Assembly (NCBI RefSeq): GCF_040049215.1
Contig: NZ_JBDZDN010000002.1
Location: 682,001-746,000 of the forward strand
Length of the DNA: 64,000 nt
Origin: Mesorhizobium_K sp040049215
Lineage (GTDB): Bacteria; Pseudomonadota; Alphaproteobacteria; Rhizobiales; Rhizobiaceae
Direction of reading: 5' to 3'
The stretch's first letter is position 1; each line of letters begins with the position of its first letter. A program made the position numbers and the translations under genes. Below the pieces are notes generated by a model. It had not been told where the DNA came from, ran no database searches, and worked only from the letters and a program-made list of their open reading frames with translations. Positions 7,880-16,301 of this stretch are shown one piece after another.

Positions 7880-8905
7880 ATGGACGGAACGGTGGCGATC
7901 AACCACAATCTCGAGGCGCTGAGGCGCATCCTGGCGGGCCTCATCGGCATGGCCGGGCTCGCCGGCGGAGCCGCCTTCACCTCCCCCTTGAGGGGAGGTC
8001 GGCGGTCGTCAGACCGCCGGGTGGGGGTAACTGAGGCGTCGCAACCCCCACCCGACGCTTCGCGTCGACCTCCCCTCAAGGGGGAGGTGAAGTCCAGCTT
8101 CACCCTGCCCCGCCATCTCCGCCTCGCCATCCTGCGCCTCCTGCGGCCGGCGGAAGCCGCTGCGCGGCGGCTGATCATCGCGGCCGCGCGCGGCCTGGCG
8201 GTGACCCTGCCGCCGCCGCGCAAACGCGAGGCCAGGCCCGCGACCGTGGAGCCACAGCTCCGCCGCTTCGGCATCGCCATCGTGATGTCGCCCGCCGACC
8301 ACGCGGCCGCCGCGATCCTCCCCCATTCACGGGGGAGGGGGACCACCGAAGGTGGTGGAGGGGGCGGCCCGCGCACCCCGAGCCTGCCGCTCCTCGATCC
8401 CCTGAAACGTCCGTCGCGCGCCCATCGCCGCACGGTCCCCGCGCACGCCGCCCCGCGCATCCTTCTGCCCGGCCTCGCCACGCCCCACCGCCTGCCGCCG
8501 CCGCCCTCTCCCGACGACCCGATCGACGCCTCGCGGCTTGCCTTGCGCCTCGCCGCTCTCGCCGCCGCGCTTGACGATTTGCCGGGACAGGCAAAACGCT
8601 TCGCGCGCTGGAAGGCTGCCCGCGACGCCGCAGGCGCGCAAAACCAAAACCGCGATGCCGCAGGCACGCAAAATCAAAACCACGACGCCACTCGGAAAGA
8701 ATCCACCCCCGGCCGCCGCACCGCGCCGCTGCGCCCCGGCCGCCCGCCCGGCGGACGTCTGACGCGCTACGATCCCTCCGCCTACCGCGACGCCGCAGGC
8801 GCCCAAGGAAGAACCGCTCCCCGCCGCATCCGCGAGGTCGACGAGATCCTCGCCCACGCCCACGCGCTCGCCATCTACGCTTTGCGGCCTCCCGACACGT
8901 CATGA
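7880..8905 (+). CDS. Conserved hypothetical protein carrying palindromic-repeat insertions
   Basis: The start is secure: AAGGAGG lies 6-12 bp before the ATG at 7880. The 341-aa product is basic and Pro/Ala/Arg-rich. It matches my recollection of a hypothetical family in Mesorhizobium with core segments LPRHLRLAILRLLRPAE, RLIIAAARG, DDLPGQAKRFARW and a C-terminal EVDEILAHAHALA. Function is unknown. Residues about 35-75 are encoded by a 123-bp palindromic insertion, and residues about 146-163 by a second repeat family. A third low-complexity zone repeats the unit DAAGxQNQN. The frame stays open through all of them, so the gene tolerates or exploits repeat entry. Confidence 0.7.
   Translation: MDGTVAINHNLEALRRILAGLIGMAGLAGGAAFTSPLRGGRRSSDRRVGVTEASQPPPDASRRPPLKGEVKSSFTLPRHLRLAILRLLRPAEAAARRLIIAAARGLAVTLPPPRKREARPATVEPQLRRFGIAIVMSPADHAAAAILPHSRGRGTTEGGGGGGPRTPSLPLLDPLKRPSRAHRRTVPAHAAPRILLPGLATPHRLPPPPSPDDPIDASRLALRLAALAAALDDLPGQAKRFARWKAARDAAGAQNQNRDAAGTQNQNHDATRKESTPGRRTAPLRPGRPPGGRLTRYDPSAYRDAAGAQGRTAPRRIREVDEILAHAHALAIYALRPPDTS
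7976..8104 (+). repeat. Long palindromic element inserted in a coding gene
   Basis: The outer arms at 7976-8001 and 8066-8091 are a perfect 26-bp inverted repeat. Nested hairpins lie inside: GGCGGTC / GACCGCC at 8001-8018, GTGGGGGT / ACCCCCAC, and GACGC / GCGTC at 8054-8066. The hexamer TTCACC occurs at 7976-7981 and again at 8099-8104. Taking that as the duplicated target, the insertion is 123 bp, exactly 41 codons. I associate this REP-like family with Mesorhizobium genomes. Confidence 0.9.
8313..8367 (+). repeat. Second REP-like element within the same gene
   Basis: Two adjacent hairpins: CCTCCCCC / GGGGGAGG around the loop ATTCAC (8317-8338), and ACCACC / GGTGGT around GAA (8342-8356). 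A run GGAGGGGGCG follows. It is translated as a Gly-rich stretch inside the 7880-8905 gene. It is a different family from the 7976-8104 element. Confidence 0.8.
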
Positions 8906-8913
8906 CGCGCCCT

Positions 8914-9000
8914 CGATCCTCCCCTGCGAAGCGACGGAAGGGGGCGCCCCCTCCACCATGCGGAGCATGGTCCCCCTCCCCGCTTCGCAGGGGAGGATCG
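8914..9000. repeat. Intergenic palindromic element (third family)
   Basis: The 20-bp arms at 8914-8933 and 8981-9000 are perfect inverted repeats. Inside is a second hairpin, ACCATGC / GCATGGT, around 8955-8971, flanked by C-rich and G-rich blocks. It sits immediately after the stop codon of the repeat-bearing gene. Confidence 0.85.
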
Positions 9001-9013
9001 CCGGCGCGCACCC

Positions 9014-9051
9014 CTACTCCCTATTCCCTACTCCCTATTCCCTACTCCCTA
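9014..9051. repeat. Short tandem repeat, 14-bp unit
   Basis: The unit TACTCCCTATTCCC occurs at 9014-9027 and 9028-9041 and is followed by a partial third copy to 9051. It lies 14 bp after the palindromic element and upstream of the SDR gene. Confidence 0.9.
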
Positions 9052-9095
9052 TGTCCCATGCCATCAGGAAACCGACCCAGCCGAGGAGAAACGCC

Positions 9096-9959
9096 ATGAC
9101 TGCCGAGATCACCAACCTGCCAGCCCTTGCCCCCGGCCGCACGGCCGTCATCACGGGAGGCGCTAGCGGCATCGGCCTGGCCGCTGCCAAACGCCTCGCC
9201 GCAGCAGGCATGAATGTCGTGATCGCCGATCGCGCCGGCAGCGCACTCGATGCGGCCGCGCTTGCCACGGCCGAGGCGGCCGGCGGCGAAGGCAAGGCCC
9301 TTGCCGTCGCTTGCGATGTCGCCGCGCCCGAAAATCTCGCCGCGCTCGCCGACAAGGCCTTCGAAAAATTCGGCGAGGTCTCGTTCCTGATGAACAATGC
9401 CGGCGTCGGCAACAATCCGGGCAAGCCGTGGGAGAACCTCGACGCCTGGAAAAAACTGATCGACGTCAACTTCTGGGGCGTGGTGCACGGCGTCCAGGCC
9501 TTTGGCGGGCGCATGCTCAAGCAGGAAACGCCAGCGATGATCGTCAACACCGGCTCCAAGCAGGGCATCACCACGCCGCCCGGCAACCTCGCCTACAACG
9601 TCTCCAAATCGGCCCTGAAGACCTACACCGAAGGCCTCGCGCATGCGCTGCGCAACGAGCCAGGCGCGAAAATCTCGGCGCATCTGCTGATCCCCGGCTT
9701 CACCTTCACGGGCATGAGCGGAGGCGGCACGACCAAGGCGCCCGCCGCCTGGACGGGCGAGCAGGTCGTCGACTTCATGCTGGAATCGCTCGTCCGCGGC
9801 GATTTCTACATCCTGTGCCCCGACAACGAGACCGCGCGCCACACCGACGAGCGCCGCATGGCCTGGGCCATCGGCGACATCATCGAGAACCGCCCGGCTT
9901 TGTCGCGCTGGCACCCGGCCTACGGCCAGGCCTTCGCGGAATTCATGAAGGGCGGCTGA
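9096..9959 (+). CDS. Short-chain dehydrogenase/reductase (SDR)
   Basis: This 287-aa NAD(P)-dependent oxidoreductase has the Rossmann motif TGGASGIG (residues 20-27), NNAG near 100 and the catalytic YNVSK (Tyr about 167, Lys about 171). Substrate is unknown. The ATG at 9096 has GAGGAGAA upstream. The longer in-frame extension starts inside the palindromic and tandem repeats and is rejected. The distal C-terminus is slightly longer than in classical 250-residue SDRs. Confidence 0.88.
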   Translation: MTAEITNLPALAPGRTAVITGGASGIGLAAAKRLAAAGMNVVIADRAGSALDAAALATAEAAGGEGKALAVACDVAAPENLAALADKAFEKFGEVSFLMNNAGVGNNPGKPWENLDAWKKLIDVNFWGVVHGVQAFGGRMLKQETPAMIVNTGSKQGITTPPGNLAYNVSKSALKTYTEGLAHALRNEPGAKISAHLLIPGFTFTGMSGGGTTKAPAAWTGEQVVDFMLESLVRGDFYILCPDNETARHTDERRMAWAIGDIIENRPALSRWHPAYGQAFAEFMKGG

Positions 9960-9965
9960 GTGCTT

Positions 9966-10601
9966 TCAGTCGCCCGACCAGCGCTCCAGAAATTCCTCGA
10001 TCGGCAGCGCCTGCATGTCGGGAACGGCGTCGGCGAGCTTGGCGACCGGCCAGTCCCACCAGGCGAGCGCCTCGATGCGCTCGGAGATCTCAGGCGCAAA
10101 GCGTTGCCTCAGCCGCCGCGCCGGCGCGCCCGCCATGATCTCGTAGGCGTCAATGTTATGCGTCACGACGGCGTTGGCGCCGATCACCGCGCCGTTGCCG
10201 ATCGATACGCCTGGCAGGACGACGGCGCCGTGGCCGATCCAGACGTCGTGGCCGATGCGCACCCTCTTGTGCTGCCGCCGCGCCTTGAAGTCGCCGTCGA
10301 CGCCCAGCCAGCGGAAATATTCGTTCGGCCGGTAGCTGACCTTGTGCTGCGTGATGCGCTCGATCGGGTGCTCCAGCGCATTGATGCGCGTATTGGCCGC
10401 GATCGAGCAGAACTTGCCGATGGTCGTGTAGATCGCCTCGGCGTTGCGCTCGAAATAGGTGAAATCGCCGACATTCACCTCGCGCAGCACGACGCGCTCG
10501 CCGATCGCGGCGTAGCGTCCGAGCTGGCAGCCTTTCAGCGCGGCCGTCGCGTGGATGCGCGGCTCCGGATCCTTGAAGCGCAGGTCTTCGGATGGTTCCA
10601 T
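9966..10601 (-). CDS. Hexapeptide-repeat acyltransferase (phosphonate-type transferase family)
   Basis: A 211-aa left-handed beta-helix transferase. It shows isoleucine-patch hexapeptides and the segments TIGKFCSIA, TRINALEHPIER and HVTIGHDVWIGHGA-like VRIGHDVWIGHGAVV, then GAPARRLRQRF. This pattern is close to the hexapeptide transferases found in phosphonate-utilisation loci, but no phn genes are nearby. Acceptor and donor are therefore unknown, with acetyl-CoA likely. The start is taken at the ATG at 10601. The longer frame adds an Arg-rich stretch that looks non-coding. Confidence 0.75.
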   Translation of the reverse strand: MEPSEDLRFKDPEPRIHATAALKGCQLGRYAAIGERVVLREVNVGDFTYFERNAEAIYTTIGKFCSIAANTRINALEHPIERITQHKVSYRPNEYFRWLGVDGDFKARRQHKRVRIGHDVWIGHGAVVLPGVSIGNGAVIGANAVVTHNIDAYEIMAGAPARRLRQRFAPEISERIEALAWWDWPVAKLADAVPDMQALPIEEFLERWSGD

Positions 10602-10643
10602 GCCTGCGGATTTACGCCGGCGCCGGGCACGCGGCAAGCCGGA

Positions 10644-11132
10644 CTATTGCGGCTTGCCGTTCGTCCAGACGGCATCCTGGCCGTAGAGCGGAACGGTCGT
10701 CATCGACATCTTGGCCGAGCCGTCCTGCACCTGCCGCGAATGCGCGAGATAGATCAGCGTGTCGTTGGCCTGGTCGTAGATGCGGTTCACCACCTGCTGC
10801 TTCCAGATCAGGCTGATGCCCTGGTTGAATATCTCCTCGCCCTCCTCGTCGAGGTCGATGTCGCCGACCTTGATCGGCCCGGTCTGGCGGCAGGAGATCG
10901 CGGTGTCGGACGGGTTCTCGAACCAGTTGCCCTTCTGCAGCCGGTCGATCACGCCGCGGTCGAAATAGGAGACATGGCAGGTCACGCCCTCGACCTTCGG
11001 GTCCTTCACCGCCTCCACGATGATGTCGTTGCCGAGCCAGTCGACCCCGACCTCGCCCACCTGCTGGGCGTGCGCCGGCAGAGCCGCGGTCAGCGCCAGC
11101 GCCGCAAGGCCGGTGAAAATCATGTGCCGCAT
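10644..11132 (-). CDS. creA: CreA family protein
   Basis: A 162-aa exported protein with a signal peptide ending in AHAQ (about residue 23) and the conserved body VGVDWLGNDI, DPKVEGVTCHVSYFDRG, FENPSDTAISCRQTGP. This is the CreA family, a periplasmic protein of unknown biochemical role. Two conserved cysteines are present. AGGAG precedes the ATG at 11132. The usual partner creB/creC genes are absent here. Confidence 0.9.
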   Translation of the reverse strand: MRHMIFTGLAALALTAALPAHAQQVGEVGVDWLGNDIIVEAVKDPKVEGVTCHVSYFDRGVIDRLQKGNWFENPSDTAISCRQTGPIKVGDIDLDEEGEEIFNQGISLIWKQQVVNRIYDQANDTLIYLAHSRQVQDGSAKMSMTTVPLYGQDAVWTNGKPQ

Positions 11133-11253
11133 CGAAATCTCCTGAAATGGTCGGGCTTCACTTGGGTTTTTTGCCGCTGTCTTGCAAGGCTTGGCGCGGG
11201 CACGCGGCATCATGGCTCTTTTTTGTCCGCCCCCGAACGGCTATATCTGGCGC

Positions 11254-11415
11254 ATGAAGCAGGTTTCGCCACTGCCGGTTTCCACCGTCGCGAAGATCGC
11301 GCTCGGCGCGGCCTTGCTCGCCGTGGCGACGGGCTTGGCCTTCGCTTCCTGGATCGACAAGGGCGCCGGCATCTTCATGGCCACGGTCGAGGCCGGGCTG
11401 GCCTGGTGCTTCTAA
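11254..11415 (+). CDS. Small membrane protein upstream of SCO1 (53 aa)
   Basis: One clear transmembrane helix (about residues 12-32) is followed by ASWIDKGAGIFMATVEAGLAWCF. I recall similar short ORFs before sco genes in related genera, which together with the 25-bp gap to the SCO1 gene suggests a real, cotranscribed gene. No good ribosome-binding site is visible before the ATG at 11254. Function is unknown, possibly an assembly factor for a respiratory oxidase. Confidence 0.6.
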   Translation: MKQVSPLPVSTVAKIALGAALLAVATGLAFASWIDKGAGIFMATVEAGLAWCF

Positions 11416-11440
11416 CGCCCAAACCGATCGGATTTCCAGC

Positions 11441-12019
11441 ATGATGCGCAGCGTTCTCGTCGGCATCCTCGTCCTGATGACGGCTGGCATCGGCTTCCTG
11501 GCCTTCGAGTGGTATCGCCAGACCAGCGGCGGCGAGCCCTATGGGGCGCCGTTCGAACTGGTCGACCAGAAGGGCGCGCCGATCACCGAAGCCGCCTTCC
11601 GGGGTCATCCGAGCGCGGTGTTCTTCGGCTTCACCCACTGCCCCGAAGTCTGCCCGACGACGCTGTTCGAACTCGACGGTTGGCTGAAGAAGCTCGGCGA
11701 CGAAGGCAAGGATCTGCGCGCCTATTTCGTCTCCATCGATCCCGAGCGTGACACGGCCGAACTCATGGACAGCTATGTGGGCAATGTTTCGGACCGCATC
11801 ACCGGCATCACCGGCGAGCCGGACAAGGTCCATGCCATGGCCAAGGCGTTCGGCATCTACTGGCGCAAGGTCGATCTTGAGGGCGGCGACTACACCATGG
11901 ACCACACGGCCTCCGTCATCCTGCTCGACGCCGACGGCGCGTTCGCCGGCACCATCGCCTACGGCGAAAATCCGGACTCCGCGCTGGCCAAGCTGAAGCG
12001 CCTGGCCGGCGAAGGCTGA
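11441..12019 (+). CDS. SCO1/SenC copper chaperone for cytochrome oxidase assembly
   Basis: This 192-aa membrane-anchored thioredoxin-fold protein has an N-terminal TM segment (about 4-22) and the copper site CPEVC (Cys67, Cys71) with the distal His in MDHTAS (about His155). SCO proteins deliver copper or reduce the CuA site of cytochrome c oxidase. All three ligands are present, so it should be functional. It follows a small membrane-protein gene and precedes prmA by one base. Confidence 0.92.
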   Translation: MMRSVLVGILVLMTAGIGFLAFEWYRQTSGGEPYGAPFELVDQKGAPITEAAFRGHPSAVFFGFTHCPEVCPTTLFELDGWLKKLGDEGKDLRAYFVSIDPERDTAELMDSYVGNVSDRITGITGEPDKVHAMAKAFGIYWRKVDLEGGDYTMDHTASVILLDADGAFAGTIAYGENPDSALAKLKRLAGEG

Positions 12020-12020
12020 T

Positions 12021-12893
12021 ATGCCTCAGACGCGCCTCCACGTCGCGGTCGATTCAGCCGGCGCCGATCGCCTGTTTCCGGCGCTTGAAGCGGCTTTCGA
12101 GGAGGACGGCCTGCCGCTCTCCGTCTTCGACCTCGACGAGGCGAAAGGCATCAAGGATGTCTCGCTATACGCGGATGGCGGGGTCGACGAAGTCGAACAT
12201 CGCCTGCGGGCGGTCATGGACCGGATCGGTATCGCGGCTTCGATCGACCGCGAAGTCGTTCCGGACATCGACTGGGTCGCCAAGTCGCTCGAGGGGCTCC
12301 AGCCCGTCCGCGCCGGCCGCTTCCTCGTCCACGGCTCGCACGACCGCGACAGGCGCCGGCCCGGCGACCTCGCCATCGAGATCGAGGCGGGCCTCGCCTT
12401 CGGCACCGGCCATCACGGCACCACCTCCGGATGCCTCGAAATGATCGAGATGGTTGTGCGCCGGGAGCAGCCGAGGAATGCGCTCGACCTCGGCACGGGC
12501 AGCGCCGTGCTTGCCATAGCGCTGGCAAAGCTCGCGCATATCCCTGTGCTCGCGACGGACATCGACCCGGTGGCAACCAAGGTCGCCGCGGCCAATGCCC
12601 GGCTGAACGAAGTATCCCGCTACATCGAGATGCGAACGGCCGCGGGCTTCCACGACCCGGTTTTCCGCAAACGTGCGCCGTTCGACCTCATCGTGGCCAA
12701 CATCCTTGCGAGGCCGCTGATGCGGCTTGCGCCGGACATGGCGCGCTCGGTCAGGCTCGGCGGCTCGCTGATCCTGTCGGGGATATTGGAGCGGCAGCGC
12801 AACGCCGTTGTCGCCGCCTATGCCGGGCAGGGCTTCCGGCACGTCCGCACCCTATGGCGCGACGGCTGGGTGACCATCCATCTGAAACGCTGA
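12021..12893 (+). CDS. prmA: Ribosomal protein L11 methyltransferase
   Basis: A 290-aa SAM-dependent enzyme that trimethylates ribosomal protein L11. Visible motifs are FGTGHHGTTSGC (about 132), the SAM-binding ALDLGTGSAVLAIA (about 153) and NILARPLMRLAP, the NPPF-like PrmA signature. The gene starts 1 bp after the sco stop codon, so translation is probably coupled. Confidence 0.93.
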   Translation: MPQTRLHVAVDSAGADRLFPALEAAFEEDGLPLSVFDLDEAKGIKDVSLYADGGVDEVEHRLRAVMDRIGIAASIDREVVPDIDWVAKSLEGLQPVRAGRFLVHGSHDRDRRRPGDLAIEIEAGLAFGTGHHGTTSGCLEMIEMVVRREQPRNALDLGTGSAVLAIALAKLAHIPVLATDIDPVATKVAAANARLNEVSRYIEMRTAAGFHDPVFRKRAPFDLIVANILARPLMRLAPDMARSVRLGGSLILSGILERQRNAVVAAYAGQGFRHVRTLWRDGWVTIHLKR

Positions 12894-12899
12894 AAGCGG

Positions 12900-13079
12900 T
12901 TACAGGAATGACCTTTTCGGATGCTTGCTCAATTCGGACCGGCTGTATCCGTAGGTGCGGAGCGTCTCGTCATCGAGCGAAAGGAGCACGCCGCTTACAT
13001 AACGGTCGGCTTCGCGCTGACGGGCTTCGACGAACGTATCGAGGATGGTGCGGAAAAATCCGCTCTTGGTGGCAGCCAC
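12900..13079 (-). CDS. Small conserved hypothetical protein (59 aa)
   Basis: Begins at a GTG (13079) with AGGGAG at good spacing. The longer frame upstream is discarded. The sequence contains FVEARQREADRYVSGVLLSLDDETL and YSRSELSK. This layout resembles the short DUF1127-like proteins of Hyphomicrobiales, some of which act with RNA or in phosphate and stress responses. The assignment is tentative. It is convergent with prmA and divergent from the aminopeptidase gene. Confidence 0.6.
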   Translation of the reverse strand: MAATKSGFFRTILDTFVEARQREADRYVSGVLLSLDDETLRTYGYSRSELSKHPKRSFL

Positions 13080-13284
13080 AGTCGTTCTCCCTTTCGGAAA
13101 GAAATCGCAACTCCTCCACAACCCCAAAGCTAAGTGCTTCGCCGCCCGGTGAACAGGTCCAACAATGCATGCCTGCCATCCGCCTCGCGCATGCGCCGCG
13201 GGTTTTGGCACAAGCGGATCGCGTTGCAACGGCATCGCGGGACAGATAGGTTCCGGGCCAGTTTTGATGCGAAAGCCGAACCGT

Positions 13285-15129
13285 ATGTTTCAGGATTTTG
13301 ACGAGGTGAGCGACCCGACGCTCGGCCCCGAACGTGTTGCAAAGCTTCGCCAATGGCTCGCGGCAAACGGCCTCGATGGCTTCATCGTGCCGCGCGCGGA
13401 CGAGCACCAGGGCGAATATGTTCCGCCCGGTTCGGAACGCCTTAAGTGGCTGACCGGATTCTCCGGCTCTGCCGGCGTGGCGATCGTGCTCGCCAGCCGC
13501 GCCGTCATCTTCGTCGACGGCCGCTACACGCTGCAGGTGCGCGATCAGACCGACCCCGAAACCTTCGCGGTCGAGAGCCTGATCGACAATCCGCCGCCGA
13601 AATGGATCGAGGCCAATCTCGGCAAAGGCGTCAGGCTCGCCTACGACCCCTGGCTGCATACGATCGGCGACGTCAAGGCGCTGAGCAAGGCTGCTGAAAA
13701 ATCCGGGGCGGACCTTGTTCCCTTGACCGCCAACCCGGTTGACGGGCTCTGGACCGACCGGCCTTCGCCGCCGCTTGCACCGGTCGAGATCCATCCGATC
13801 GCATTCGCCGGAGAGCTTGCCCGGGACAAGCTTTCCCGGCTCGCCGCGGCAATCGCCAAGGACGGCGCGACGCATGCGGTGCTGACCGACCCGTCCTCGA
13901 TTGCCTGGGCCTTCAACATCCGCGGCGCCGACGTGCCCCACACGCCGCTTGCGCTCGGCTTCGCCGTGCTCGCCGCCGAAGGACCGCATCTTCTCTTCAT
14001 GGACAAGCGCAAGCTGCCGATGAAGACCGAAGCCTATCTGACGCAGCTCGCCGATTTGCGCCCACCATCGGCGCTGGAGTCCGAGATCACCGCGCTGGCA
14101 AAGAACGGCGCCAGGATCGCGCTTGATCCGGTGCTGGCGGCCGACAGGCTGCGTACGCTGGTCGCCGAGCATGGCGGCGTGGTCGTCAGCGCGGCCGACC
14201 CGGCCCGCATTCCCCGCGCCACCAAGAACAGCGCCGAGATCGCCGGCGCGCGCGCGGCCCATCGCCGCGACGGCGCGGCGGTGGCCAAACTGCTCTGCTG
14301 GCTCGACGGCCAGGCGCCGGACACGCTCGATGAGATCGCCCTGGTGACCAAGCTCGAGCAGATGCGCCGCGCGACCGGCGAGGAAACGCAGATGCCGCTT
14401 CGCGAAGTCTCCTTCGCCACGATCGCCGGCGCCGGCCCCAACGGCGCGATCATGCACTACCGCGTGTCCACTGCTACCAACCGGCCGCTGAAGGACGGCG
14501 AGCTTTTCCTGCTCGATTCCGGCGGCCAGTATCAGGACGGCACCACCGACATCACCCGCACTGTACCGATCGGCAAGCCGACCGACGAGATGCGCACCCG
14601 CTATACGCTGGTGCTCAAGGGAATGTTCCAGATCTCGATGCTGCGCTTTCCGGCCGGCGTGCGGGGCTCGGAGCTCGACGCCGTCGCGCGGCTGGCGCTC
14701 TGGAAGGCTGGCCTGGACTATGCGCACGGAACCGGCCACGGCGTCGGCTCCTATCTGTCGGTGCATGAAGGGCCGCAGCGGCTGGCCAAGACCGGCACGG
14801 AAAAGCTGCTTGCCGGCATGATCCTCTCCAATGAGCCCGGCTACTACAAACCGGGCAGCTACGGCATAAGGCTGGAGAACCTGATCCTCGTCACCCCGAC
14901 GGAAGAACTACCCGACGGCGACATCGCCATGCACGGTTTCGAGACGCTGACGCTCGCGCCGTTCGACAAGCGGTTGCTGAGAACCAGCCTGCTCACCCGC
15001 GACGAGTTGCACTGGCTCGACGAGTACCACGCGCGGGTGATGCGCGAGATCGGGCCGATGGTCGGCGGCGAGGTGCTTGCCTGGCTGGAGAAGGCGACCG
15101 CGCCGCTGCCGCGCGACGACAAGGACTGA
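13285..15129 (+). CDS. pepP: Xaa-Pro aminopeptidase (M24B family)
   Basis: A 614-aa metallopeptidase that releases N-terminal residues preceding proline. It has two creatinase-like N-terminal domains and a C-terminal pita-bread domain. Metal ligands are visible: DSGGQYQDGTTDITRT (two Asp, about 412 and 423), GTGHGVG (His, about 485), LSNEPGYY (Glu, about 517) and IRLENL (Glu). Its length is that of the eukaryotic-type three-domain form common in alphaproteobacteria. The ATG at 13285 is preferred, and an ATG at 13267 would add six residues. Neither has a strong ribosome-binding site. Confidence 0.92.
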   Translation: MFQDFDEVSDPTLGPERVAKLRQWLAANGLDGFIVPRADEHQGEYVPPGSERLKWLTGFSGSAGVAIVLASRAVIFVDGRYTLQVRDQTDPETFAVESLIDNPPPKWIEANLGKGVRLAYDPWLHTIGDVKALSKAAEKSGADLVPLTANPVDGLWTDRPSPPLAPVEIHPIAFAGELARDKLSRLAAAIAKDGATHAVLTDPSSIAWAFNIRGADVPHTPLALGFAVLAAEGPHLLFMDKRKLPMKTEAYLTQLADLRPPSALESEITALAKNGARIALDPVLAADRLRTLVAEHGGVVVSAADPARIPRATKNSAEIAGARAAHRRDGAAVAKLLCWLDGQAPDTLDEIALVTKLEQMRRATGEETQMPLREVSFATIAGAGPNGAIMHYRVSTATNRPLKDGELFLLDSGGQYQDGTTDITRTVPIGKPTDEMRTRYTLVLKGMFQISMLRFPAGVRGSELDAVARLALWKAGLDYAHGTGHGVGSYLSVHEGPQRLAKTGTEKLLAGMILSNEPGYYKPGSYGIRLENLILVTPTEELPDGDIAMHGFETLTLAPFDKRLLRTSLLTRDELHWLDEYHARVMREIGPMVGGEVLAWLEKATAPLPRDDKD

Positions 15130-15132
15130 CGC

Positions 15133-15429
15133 TCAGCCGAAGATCTGCCGTCCGGCGATGAGAACGGCGGCCGAGACCAGAAACAGCGCCAGCATGCCGA
15201 AGCGCAGCGACATCAGCACTGCGACGATGAGCGCGGCCCATTCGGCCGGGCCCGCCGTCATCGCTGTCGGAGCGACCAGTGTCGTGAGCACGGCCGCAGG
15301 CACGGCGTTCAGCCCCGCTTCGACCCTTGGATGGATACGGTCGAATCGCGACAGCACGAGATGCCCGCCGATGCGGGTCAGGTAGGTCGCGACCGCCCCG
15401 CAAAGAATGATCCAGAGCGTGGCGCTCAT
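15133..15429 (-). CDS. azlD: AzlD family branched-chain amino-acid transport subunit
   Basis: A 98-aa protein with about four hydrophobic segments and the AzlD features TYLTRIGGHLVLSRF and GLNAVPAAVLTTLVAP. AzlD pairs with AzlC to export branched-chain amino acids. Its ATG overlaps the azlC stop codon by 4 bp (ATGA), which shows a two-gene operon with coupled translation. Confidence 0.9.
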   Translation of the reverse strand: MSATLWIILCGAVATYLTRIGGHLVLSRFDRIHPRVEAGLNAVPAAVLTTLVAPTAMTAGPAEWAALIVAVLMSLRFGMLALFLVSAAVLIAGRQIFG

Positions 15430-16178
15430 AGGTCGGCGCCCTCCTGAGCCCCGGGCCCGACCTCCAGCTTACCCGGCCGGACAGGCAGGGCGGCGGCGAA
15501 CAGGATGCCCGCGGCCGCGCCTATCGACACGTGCCAGGGTGACCCCACGACATTGAAGGCGACGATCGAGACCGCCGCGCTGATCGCCACGACAGGCAAC
15601 CAGTAGGCGCGCGTGCGGAAGCCCATCACCAGGCCGATGAAATAGATCGGCAGCAGGAAATCCATGCCGATGGCATGCGGATCCGGAATGAGGCTGCCAA
15701 AGAAGGCGCCGAGCCCGCTCTCGATGACCCAGGGCACGTAGATGATCGCACCCATGCCCATGTACCAGGCGAAGGAAACCGTCTCGCCGGCCTCCCCCTT
15801 GCGCTCGGCCTCGGCATATTGGGGGTCGGTCAGCACGAAAAAGCCGACCGCCTGCTGGAGGATCGGCCAGTGGCCGACGCGGCGGCCGAGTACCGCGGAA
15901 TAAAGGACGTGGCGGAAGTTCACCGCGAAGATCGAAAGCACCACCAGCCAAGGCGCTATGCTCTGGCCGAACAACTCGATGCCGACCATCTGGCTTGCGC
16001 CGCCATAGACCGCCGCGCTCATCAGCGTCGCTTCCGCGACAGTAAAGCCGTTCTCGACCGCCAGCGCCCCGAACAACACCGCGAACGGCGCCGAGGCCAC
16101 GGTGACGGGGAACCCCACGCGCACGCCTGCCCAGAATTCCGCCGCGCTCGTGCTTTCGGAGATCACCTCGGCTGACAT
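15426..16178 (-). CDS. azlC: AzlC family amino-acid exporter subunit
   Basis: A 250-aa multi-spanning membrane protein with the AzlC hallmarks EFWAGVRVGFPVTVASAPFA, AAVYGGASQMVGIELF and VNFRHVLYSAVLGR. It acts with the overlapping azlD product in branched-chain amino-acid efflux. Start ATG at 16178. The much longer open frame upstream is antisense to the glyoxalase-like gene and not real. Confidence 0.9.
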   Translation of the reverse strand: MSAEVISESTSAAEFWAGVRVGFPVTVASAPFAVLFGALAVENGFTVAEATLMSAAVYGGASQMVGIELFGQSIAPWLVVLSIFAVNFRHVLYSAVLGRRVGHWPILQQAVGFFVLTDPQYAEAERKGEAGETVSFAWYMGMGAIIYVPWVIESGLGAFFGSLIPDPHAIGMDFLLPIYFIGLVMGFRTRAYWLPVVAISAAVSIVAFNVVGSPWHVSIGAAAGILFAAALPVRPGKLEVGPGAQEGADL

Positions 16179-16301
16179 GGGTAGTGTTCCGGTTGAGCAC
16201 GGAGATATAGGTAGGCAGGCCTGTCGAGTCCGATGAATTCGCTTGAGCCAACGATCAAAGCTTGTGATGCGATGCCGACAGGACATGGCGTGGAGAAACG
16301 G

